Assembly: GCA_017163975.1 (NCBI GenBank)
Contig: JAFFSR010000237.1
Span: 3,038,001 to 3,102,000, forward strand
Length of the DNA: 64,000 bases
Source of the DNA: Anastatus disparis
Taxonomy: Eukaryota > Arthropoda > Insecta > Hymenoptera > Eupelmidae
Direction of reading: 5' to 3'
Part shown: in pieces, positions 55,401 to 64,000 of the stretch
How the letters are laid out: every line of letters starts with the position of its first letter
How positions within the stretch are numbered: position 1 is the first letter of the stretch
Program-made: the position numbers and the translations under genes
Notes under the pieces: generated by a model
Databases searched by the model: none
What the model was told of the DNA's origin: nothing
The model's input: the letters and a program-made list of their open reading frames with translations, nothing else

Positions 55401-55793
55401 ATGTCCAACAATCCTCAGTGGAAAACCTTCCAGCCGCCAATCATGAACTCTGACCCAGCGATACTAGAATACAAGTCCATGGCCATTCCAAGTCCTAAAG
55501 TTATCAGTGGCAGTCATCAAGCAAATAGTTATCGCAATGGCACCAATTACAGCGGTGATTATATGGACTCACCTCCTGCTTGTGGAAAAAATTCTACAAC
55601 GTTCAATAATTATTCAGGCGCACAAACTTCTCCTCGCAACGGTACAGCGAGGTTTCCCATTGGTACATTTACTGGTTTAGAAGGAAGCTTGAACTTTTCA
55701 GGAGAGCCAGTAACGACAAATAATTCTTCTTATCAATCAGATCAGTCCACAAACCAGGGCACACGGGAAACTGGAATCATTGAAAAGCTCCTG
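55401..55793 (+). CDS. Unr: Unr coding exon 1
   Basis: 131 codons, [16 protein letters not shown] ... ETGIIEKLL. Low-complexity N-terminus, start of CSD1. Donor GTAATT, phase 0. Confidence 0.9.
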
Positions 55794-58700
55794 GTAATTT
55801 GCAACAAATTTTATTTTGATTTTAGTAATCTATGAATATTTATGTTTCTTAATAAATAACTAAAAATTTTATTTATTGCAGCATTCGTATGGCTTTATTC
55901 AATGTTGTGAAAGACAAGCAAGGTTATTCTTTCATTTTAGCCAATTCAGTGGCAATATCGAACATCTTAAAATTGGAGATCCTGTAGAATTTGAAATGAC
56001 ATATGATCGCAGAACTGGAAAACCAATTGCTAGTATTGTTAGTAAAATTGCTCCTGAAGTTGTAAGTTTTTGTTTTTATTATATTTATTAAAAATAATAA
56101 TTTTATATCTGCAGTGAATAAAATTACATTTTAATACTTATTATGCAGGTGTTAAGTGAAGAACGAGTCACGGGTAATGTAACAACGGAATTACAAACAA
56201 ATGGCGATTCTCAGGGTCGAATCAGCTATGAGAATAGAGGCGAATGTTTTTTTCTACCGTATACCAAAGACGATGTCGAAGGAAATGTCACTCTGCGTAA
56301 CGGCGATAAAGTTTCATTTCAAATTGCTACCAATCAACGGTAAATATTACAAAAATTTAAAGATTATTACGCTAGTTTTCATGTTCAATAACTTATCACG
56401 GTTTATTTTTATCAGTGGGAATTTAGGAGCGTGTCACGTGCGATTAGAAAATCCAGCTCACCCAGTCCGTTATCGCGGTGTCGTATGTTCAATGAAAGAA
56501 AGTTTTGGTTTCATTGAACGAGCAGATGTTGTTAAAGAAATATTCTTCCACTTCAGCGAAGCTAAGTCTATGAAGGAAGAATTAAGGCTTGGCGATGATG
56601 TTGAATTTATTATACAAACAAGAAACGTAAGAATATTTACATATTTAATGTTAAAAATTTATCTAATTTCTGTTACAAAGTTTTAATAAATATATTTAAA
56701 AATTTTTTAGGGCAAAGAAGTAGCATGTAATATAACAAAATTGCCACCAGGATCTATTATTTTCGAAGAAATTAGCGACGAAGTTATAAAAGGACAAGTT
56801 TTAAAACCACTTGAAAGAGGTACTTCAGCAAGACACCAAAATGATCCGTTGCCAGGCCGCATTCGTTATAGAGCACCTGATCATTCAGAAGTTGAAGTGC
56901 CTTTTGGTGATAAAGATCAAAAAGGTGATTTTACTTTGAGGTATGTTGAAACAAATTTTATAATAATATTTCCATATCGACATTTTTTTTGAAAATTACA
57001 ATTTTTATTTTAAATATATTTTTAGACATGGAGACTGGGTACAATTCAGAATTGCCACAGATACTAGAGATCAATTAAAAAGAGCCACAGAAATTTCGCT
57101 ATTACCTGAATCTTTTACGGTATCTGGTGAAAGACGTGAACAGGGTATTATTGCTGCTTTAAAAGATGGTTTTGGTTTTATTCGTTGTGTTGATCGCGAC
57201 ACTCGGCTCTTTTTTCATTTTAACGAGGTGCTAGATGTTGATAGAGAAATAAGCGTTGGTGATGAAGTAGAATTTACAGTGATACAGGTAAAAATATTAC
57301 TTCACATATTCTTATAATATTCAAATCACATTTAATTATTACATATTAAAAATAATTCATAAAAATAATTATAGGATCCTTCTTCATCATTTTCTAATAC
57401 GAGACAAAGCGGAATCAGATTAAAGCATTTGCCTGCAGGTAGCGTTCAGTTTGAAACTATAATAGAAACAAATGTGCTAGGCAATGTTATGGAAGATCCC
57501 AGTTCTAATGAGGCTGGATTAATTAGCTATGTCAAAGATGATCAAGAGCAAAGTATAATTTTCTTTACTAAGGACTGTAATTCTAAAAATGTTCCAAAAC
57601 TTAATGATAAAGTGAGTATTGAAGTTTTATTATTTAATAATTTCAATTTGTGACTATCAAAGTAGCTCTCTTCGATGACCCCAAAAGATACTCATTTACT
57701 TACATATACAATGATTTCATGTAAAAAACACAAATATCTAAAAATTAAATTATATTAGTTTTTTACATTGTATTTTATAATTATAGGTTCAATTCAGTAT
57801 CTGTCAAGTAAAACGTAATAAAGAACTCGTTGCTGTAGATATTTCACTTATGAATCCTAGTGGAGACAAGGTTCAAAACCAAAATGGCAACAAAAAATCT
57901 AATGGACAAGTTATACAAGGCTTTATTGCTGCTCTTAAAGATGGTTTTGGTTTTATTGAAACAATAAATCATGATAAAGAAATATTTTTTCACTTTAGGT
58001 AAATATTATTTGGTATTCACAATACATACTAAAGTAAAATATAAAAAAAATATCAGAGTCTTGTTAATAATTAATTTATTACAGCAATTTTGAAGGAGAT
58101 GCGAGCACTTTGGAATTGGGCGCTGACGTTGAGTGCACCATAAGCTCAGGTAATAATAATCGTGGAACGGGTGGCTGTACAGCTGCGGAATCTGTAAGAA
58201 TATTACCAAAGGGTAGTATACCAAGACCAACAGTCGACGGTGAGGTCTTGGACGGAACTGTAATACGTCCGTTACGCAGTGCGAATCCCGATCAGACTGA
58301 GTATGCTGGATTAATAAAAGTTAATCCAACGACCGAAGATGAAGAAACTCCAGAATATGAATTTGGTATAATGGGTCTAGCAAATAAACGTGAACTTTTA
58401 CAAACTGGTGATCCAGTACAATTTCAAGTTGATTCTGATGGTTATGCTTGTAACATTGTTGCGGTAAGGAAAAAGCGCCGTGCCACCGTTGATGCTGTTA
58501 AGGGGCCTTTTGGCTTTTTAGCTTATGAAGTTGACGAGGGCAAAAAACTTTTCTTCCATATGAGCGAAGTCTGCGACAATTCTAAATTACAACCAGGTGA
58601 TCAAGTTGAATTTGTTCTTGTGACCAATCAACGTTCTGGAAAGTCTTCAGCTTGTAATGTCGTTCGTTTAAGGTAAAATTTATTTTTATTTCAACTTTAA

Positions 58701-59317
58701 ATTAATTTTTATTGATAATACATTAAATCTTAACAGTAAAACCTTTAAAGCTAATATTTTATCAGTTTTATTAATCATTACTTATTTTAAATAAAAATAT
58801 TAATTTCTTGCATAATATAGTAAAATTAAGATAGTGATGGGCACTTATTGATGAATTCCAAAAATGTTTTTCATCTTTTATACAAAAACTATCAGTTGTA
58901 ACAAAAAAAAAACTAGCAATCAGCGCTAGATATACGTGTAATCAGTAAATTTCATAATAACAAAATAATTTTATCGTGTAGTTTTTGATTATAATTTGAC
59001 CTACAAACTACATTAAATAAAGATACATAGTTCAAACTCTTCTTAGTATAAATAAAATTACATAGTAAATATATTTGAAACTATTAGTAACTTTAAAAAA
59101 ATATTCTTCATATTAGTAAATCATTATCATTGAAATATGCATTTACAGTGATGCTGTGGCACAACGACCAGAGCGATTAATAAGTCGACTTCGTACAGTT
59201 TCTTTAGAAGATGCTGGACCGAAATTAACTGTAGTCAGACAGCCAAAGGGTCCAGACGGGACTCGTGGCTTTAGTCAAGACAGGATGCAACGCATACCAG
59301 GTGCCATCGATGAATAA
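55401..59317 (+). CDS. Unr: Unr / CSDE1 cold-shock-domain RNA-binding protein
   Basis: Ten exons, 2673 nt, 890 residues. Five canonical cold-shock domains: SYGFIQ/LFFHFS, SFGFIE/IFFHFS, GFGFIR/LFFHFN, GFGFIE/IFFHFS, PFGFLA/LFFHMS; between them are non-canonical cold-shock-like domains. The C-terminus ([16 protein letters not shown]) is a SUZ-C motif. The first 130 residues are Ser/Asn-rich and disordered-looking. Known role: cytoplasmic RNA-binding protein controlling translation and stability; in Drosophila it represses msl-2 in dosage compensation, and it acts with poly(A)-binding protein. Start chosen as the first ATG in frame with CSD1 (GACATGTC). Complete and intact. Confidence 0.95.
55882..56061 (+). 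CDS. Unr: Unr coding exon 2 (CSD1)
   Basis: [20 protein letters not shown]. Phase 0 to 0. Confidence 0.93.
56149..56339 (+). CDS. Unr: Unr coding exon 3
   Basis: Non-canonical domain: [20 protein letters not shown]. Leaves in phase 2. Confidence 0.92.
56416..56626 (+). CDS. Unr: Unr coding exon 4 (CSD2)
   Basis: [30 protein letters not shown]. Donor GTAAGA. Confidence 0.93.
56711..56940 (+). CDS. Unr: Unr coding exon 5
   Basis: [20 protein letters not shown], then a non-canonical domain. Donor GTATGT. Confidence 0.93.
57026..57287 (+). CDS. Unr: Unr coding exon 6 (CSD3)
   Basis: [30 protein letters not shown]. Donor GTAAAA. Confidence 0.93.
57375..57611 (+). CDS. Unr: Unr coding exon 7
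   Basis: 79 codons, non-canonical domain ([20 protein letters not shown]). Donor GTGAGT. Confidence 0.93.
57787..57998 (+). CDS. Unr: Unr coding exon 8 (CSD4)
   Basis: [26 protein letters not shown]. Donor GTAAAT. Confidence 0.93.
58085..58672 (+). CDS. Unr: Unr coding exon 9 (end of CSD4, CSD5)
   Basis: 588 nt. [28 protein letters not shown]. Donor GTAAAA. Confidence 0.93.
59149..59317 (+). CDS. Unr: Unr coding exon 10 (SUZ-C)
   Basis: [20 protein letters not shown] through GAIDE, TAA at 59315-59317. Confidence 0.93.
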
Positions 59318-60930
59318 TGTTAACCGTTGTACCTAAAAGATAAAAAAAAAGTGACAGGGACAGGAGGGAATGAGATATAAACCTTGGATATGCATACCTA
59401 CCTTACCTTATTTTTTTTTCGTCCATACACGTGTCGACGCCGAGATTATTGTAATAAAATAATAATTATTATTATCATTAATAATTTTATTTTTAAGGTG
59501 AAAAGTAAACGCGAAACTAAGAACCTTTGCCAAATCTAAAGACATTTTATTGTAAACAAATAAGAAAGAGAAAAAATAATGTGTAAAGACAACGCGCATA
59601 GTCGGCGGCGACGAATTGGACAACGAGTCTTATATTTTTTTTTATTTTTTATTTTTATTCGAGGAAAAAATCTGTTTTATTCCTCCAATTGTACCTAAAA
59701 AACAAAACAAACAAACAAAAAAACACGCTGACACAATGTAGTTATTAAATTAATTGAATCGCGAGGAAGTCGCTAAACATTGTTAATTATTTGTGAAATT
59801 GTCATAACGTAAGCAAGTTTTTTGAAGATTTCGAAAGCGATTTATTGTTTTAAGTCAGAAAAAAAAATAAAAAAAAAAGGAACAAAAAACACGGACAGCA
59901 TACAGCAGGGATGAAAAGTGGGTATACGTAAAACATGAGAATTATCAAAAAGTAACGAAGGAAAGTAGGCACAGGCTTTAACGTTCAAAGAAAACTAGTA
60001 AAAAAAAATAAAATAAAAAAAGGCAGGTAACTCTGCTGTGGTCTGTTTGTAATTTTTGCGACAATGAAATTTGTCCTGTCTGTCTTTATAAAAATATACG
60101 TACATGTTGATACTATTTTTTACGTTATAATTTCTTCGGATCGTACTTTTTTTTCTAGCCCAAGAGAAAAGCGAAGTACTGAAGAAAACAAAAAAAAAAA
60201 AAAAACAAATAATAAAGACGAGTAATGCGTATGAATGTTTAAAGGAGCGCTTAAAGGAATCAAATGAAAAAATAAATTTTTCAAATGAAACGAATACTTT
60301 AAAATAATATGAAAAATGGAACAATGAGAGAAAGTGTCAGGAGAAATAAATAAATAAATAAAAAATAAGAATCTCTACATATGTCGATTCAGTTGATATA
60401 TGAATGTCTAACGAAACTTGTATAAAAAAAAGACATTACGTTGGACAAATGTTTTTGTCCTAGAGAATATATTTAAAAAAAAGATTAAATTAAAAAACCG
60501 TAACTGCACGTGCGTATACGAGCATTTTTTTTTCAATCACACATTTATTCTACAAAACTTAAGCAAAAAAGGAACGAAACTATACAAAACAAACTACAAA
60601 TATAATAATACTTTGAAACGCTCGTATGCGCATCTGCAAAAGTCTGTCGTTAAGTTCCTGATGCAATCTCGTGTTGTAAAATCAAATTAGAATAAACAAA
60701 CTTTTTTTTTGTTTAAGTTTTTTGGTTTGACAAATGAATTTAAAAAAAAAAAACTAAAAAAATAAAGAACGTCGTGTGAAAGTAATGAAAAAAAAGAATA
60801 AAACGAATTTCGTCTGCTCGAAGTAAAACGATTGTATTAAAGGATCATACTAAGTGATTAAGTTTTAACGTGAAATTTTACCATCGTTTTAAGAACAATA
60901 AACAAGCAAACGAAAAAAAAATTATAAAAA
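59318..60930 (+). other. Unr: Unr 3' UTR (extent inferred)
   Basis: No conserved ORF; many A-runs and several AATAAA words (for example about 60348 and 60898). The end cannot be fixed by eye. 60931-61476 is AT-rich spacer. Confidence 0.45.
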
Positions 60931-61476
60931 AATACAAAAAAAAAGAGAAACGTACACAAATGAAACGATGGTGATATTTCTAGAGTCTCGAACGAAAATA
61001 GCGTTAAAAACAGGACATTAAATAAAAGGAGTGAATGAAAAAATGCATAGAAACAAGTTTACAAAAAAAAAGAAATTGAGCGTTTGTCATCAATTGTGTC
61101 CCATAAATTCGAAACAAAAACAAGAACAAAAAAAAATACCATACCATAACATACTGTAAATCCTCCTTTGGTAAATAAACATTGGAAGCATCAGAATGAA
61201 CAAGAAAAATCATCAGTGTCATTAGTAAACATTTCGTCAAATTTTTTGATCATGTACTTTTTTTGTAAAAAAAAGAAAATCATTTGATTTACACAAAATT
61301 TCAAAGATTATACCTTATTTACAAAAAGAAAATCGCATGTTATTTTTCAATTTTTTTATATTTTTCATTAATATCTATTATGTACAAAAGTTTTAAATCT
61401 AGAAAATTGATATAAATTTGATAAAATTTTTTTTTACAAATTATTAATTAAGATTGCCAATTATTATTATTTTTTT

Positions 61477-61541
61477 TCATATTACAACACATTCATACGG
61501 GAAAGGTCCTCGATAATGTGGATTTTCTGGTCCAGGGCATG
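61477..61541 (-). CDS. EGF-like protein, last exon
   Basis: Acceptor TTTTTTACAG; PCPGPENPHYRGPFPYECVV, then I and TGA. Confidence 0.7.
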
Positions 61542-62368
61542 CTGTAAAAAAGAAGTTTTCATATTTTAATTTTACTTATTAATTTTATTACTGTTTTGAA
61601 AATTAATTTTTTTATTTTTATTTTATACTTACGTCTTTCACATCGCATCCCAAAGAAGCCAGTTCCTTCGCATAAACACTTGTACCCAGGATCTGAAGTT
61701 ACTTGAAGACAAGTTCCTCCATGCAAACACGTTGTTGGACTGTAGCATGCATTATGACGTCTTCCTGAATTTCAAATATTGAAGAAAACATATATTAATT
61801 AAATTTAAATTGATCAATTTTATTAGCTAATTTAATTTAGTCAATTTTAAAATTAACTTTTCATTACTGTATAGACAAATATTTTTTAAATTTATGATTT
61901 TAAAATTATGATTCTTATGAATTTGAACTTTTATTATTTATTTAAAATAGGGTGAATCATCTTTGGCATTAATATTAAACAAAAAATTCTTTTTTATTTT
62001 GAAGAAATAATCAAAATTAATTTGAAAAAATATAATTACTTTTTATCAATCAAAATCAATTAAAAAAATACAATTAAAAAGATACAATTTTAAAAAATAT
62101 ATAATTTAAAATACAATTAAAAAGATACAATTTAAAAAAATATATAATTTAAAATACAATTAAAAAGATACTTTTTTATATTTCTATATCAGATAAAAAA
62201 ATAAATACATAAAACAAAATGCATTATTACCGGTAAGAGCAAGTTTACATTCATCCATTGTTCCATATCTGTATTCAGCTTTACATCCATAACCGCATGA
62301 GCATTGACCATTGTAAATTCTACAACCATTGCCCATTTTATCTAATTCACATGCTTGCGTCTGCAGCG
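61477..62368 (-). CDS. small secreted EGF-like protein (last three exons)
   Basis: Exons 62368-62231, 61764-61633, 61541-61477, phases consistent, 110 residues plus TGA. Exon 1: QACELDKMGNGCRIYNGQCS, CGYGCKAEYRYGTMDECKL, a cysteine-rich knot. Exon 2: one EGF repeat, CYSPTTCLHGGTC ... YKCLCEGTGFFGMRCER, with the six-cysteine pattern. Exon 3: PCPGPENPHYRGPFPYECVV + I, stop. A signal-peptide exon is expected upstream; the residues before QTQA are read from intronic sequence (TTTTCATAG acceptor), so I do not assign a start. Not recognised as a named protein; probably extracellular. Confidence 0.7.
61633..61764 (-). CDS. EGF-like protein, EGF exon
   Basis: 132 nt, phase 1 to 1, a complete EGF module. 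Acceptor AATTCAG, donor GTAAGT. Confidence 0.8.
62231..62368 (-). CDS. EGF-like protein, cysteine-rich exon
   Basis: 138 nt, acceptor TTTTCATAG, donor GTAATA. Eight cysteines in about 45 residues. Confidence 0.65.
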
Positions 62369-64000
62369 CTATGAAAAATAAAATTAATAACAAAATGATA
62401 AGATTTTATTGTCAATTAAATTTAATTAATTATAAATTTAAATATACATTTTATTAATAACATAAATAACTAAAATTTATAAACTATAAATATAACAATC
62501 ATCATAGCGCATTAAATTTAACGATATACGATCGATTAATCAAATTTAATGAAAAGAAAAAAAATAATAATTTCAATTCAAGTTGACATTTAACCGAGAA
62601 ATGTTAGTCGGTGACGAGTTCATATATATTCTCACTTTATCTAACTTGACTTTTCCTTCTTTTTTATTTTATATTCCTACATTCGCTTCGTTTGCCAGCG
62701 AGCATATCGCACGCCCTAAAAGATATGGTATATAGAAAATGAAAGAGACTAAAAAAGAGAAGATGATAAGAAAAAAAAAATAAAACAGAAAAAAGGGTGC
62801 AATCGCCCGGATGCAATCGTCGTCTCTTATAATTTCCCGCATGCGTATATAGTGAGAGAGAGAGAAATAGAGATAAATTTTATTATTATATGGTCAACGT
62901 ATTTGAGATATTAATTTTAGGATTAACTATTTAGATAAACATTTTTTTTTAATTTGTTTTTTTTTTGTTGTAAAATTTTTATTATTTATGAACATGAAAC
63001 TTTATTTGCTTATTTAAATTTGAGTAAGTCATCTTTATATACAGAATGAAAAATAAAAATTGATTAAATAATAAATAATTATTATTTAATAAATGATAAA
63101 ATAAATCTTTCAAGCTTTGGAATTATCTGCATCGCGCGAAAGTTGAATGCACTTAAATAAAAGTCGCTGTTTGGATAAAAAGATTTTGCAAAGTAGTTAT
63201 TCTAATTTGAAAAATCTACGGTTTAAATTTATTTTCTACAATTAGATATAAATTAAAATTGAAAAACATTTTTTAATATCATAAATCATTTTTTATTATT
63301 AAATCAAACTAAATTTAAAGTGAACTGAAAATTAAATAAATACCTCTATATCTTGAATATTAAAAATGGAAATTATTTTATTCGTATTATTTTTATTGAA
63401 AAACTGATTTTAATATTCAAATGAATTTTTTGATAATAAATCAACGAACTATTGTAAAGCTTAAAAATGATTGTAACTCTATAAGTACAAAAGTTGATAA
63501 AAAATCTCTTTTCAATCTATCAAACAATTAATTCATCAATCATATGTTATACGTTTTTGTTTTAATCTTTGAAAATAATAATTCTTCAAAATAGTTACAC
63601 CCTTTTTACATTATCAATGTTAATCGTATTGCGAAGACTTATTCAAAGAAAACCTCATAAGTAATTCCAAAAGGGCTCATCATTTTAGATCAAGAAATAG
63701 AACTTTAAAATTACAATGTTAACAGGAATTCGTTTCAAAACTATATTTTAATTTGTTCTCAACGATACGGTTAACCGTCATTAAAAGTTTAACCATTAAT
63801 TGAAGACATTTTTTAATTGTAAACAAAACAAAATTAGTAAATGTACGCGATACAATGCTTTTTATAGAAATAACTATATTAGACCAATATTTTATTCATA
63901 AATAAAATGTTAATCTTCAAAAATTAATATAAAATACAGCTAAGTAAATATCAGATTATCTTGACATAATTTAGATAATATACAATATTTTAGTAATCTT
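62369..64000. other. upstream of the EGF-like exons
   Basis: AT-rich; a less AT-rich purine/GAGA stretch at 62640-62880 (GAGAGAGAGAGAAA, CCCGCATGCG) could be regulatory. No signal-peptide exon found. Confidence 0.4.

Overview
The window is AT-rich, intron-containing, transposon-laden DNA from an insect. A metabotropic-glutamate-receptor-type gene, a 10-exon Unr/CSDE1 gene, DIRS and Ty1/copia retrotransposons and many TA/TTAA MITEs fit an insect, perhaps a hymenopteran with an AT-rich genome. The species cannot be fixed from the sequence.

Layout. 1-5059 (minus): the 5' part of a Ty1/copia element with 5' LTR, primer-binding site, gag-pol, and an unexpected intron-containing upstream ORF. 5060-6765: a 29-bp minisatellite, a TA-flanked MITE, a tRNA-derived SINE and a palindromic element. 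6766-17370 (minus): a decayed DIRS-type tyrosine-recombinase retrotransposon with 37-bp inverted ends, broken by a MITE and by large fold-back elements whose arms are arrays of short palindromic words (GACGTC, TTAGCTAA); one arm also carries a ~163-bp satellite. 17631-29680 (plus): the last eight coding exons of a class C GPCR (698 residues; the N-terminus is outside the window or too diverged to see). All the elements to its left lie upstream of these exons, probably in an intron. 30143-33900: SINE, (AT)n and small fold-backs.

34339-49150 (minus): two tandem copies of an F-box/leucine-rich-repeat gene with identical lengths for the two central exons. Each copy carries private transposon insertions, so the other copy serves as the empty site. 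Between and around them lie further fold-back elements with arrays of CACGTAGG, GAATTCAT, TTTATTTGAATT and CTGTAAATAA words. 50549-51059 (minus): a small intron-containing gene with a TATA box and a TCAGTT initiator. It encodes a 71-residue protein built almost only from PAM2-type motifs (LNxNAxxFxP), the peptide bound by the MLLE domain of poly(A)-binding protein. It is the most interesting protein-coding candidate here. 53420-60900 (plus): Unr/CSDE1 (890 residues, five canonical cold-shock domains and a SUZ-C tail), with a noncoding first exon and long UTRs. 61477-62368 (minus): the last three exons of a small secreted EGF-like protein.

Unr acts together with poly(A)-binding protein in known systems, so a PAM2 micro-gene about 2 kb upstream on the opposite strand is suggestive, but no functional link is shown. 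The most unusual non-coding feature is a set of fold-back elements that share a terminal CCCTGT(C/T)(A/G)AAAA-like motif, each with its own palindromic word. Two of them also share a conserved central module.

All coordinates, splice sites and translations were read by eye. Exon phases were checked for consistency for the receptor, Unr, both F-box genes, the EGF-like gene and the copia upstream ORF.
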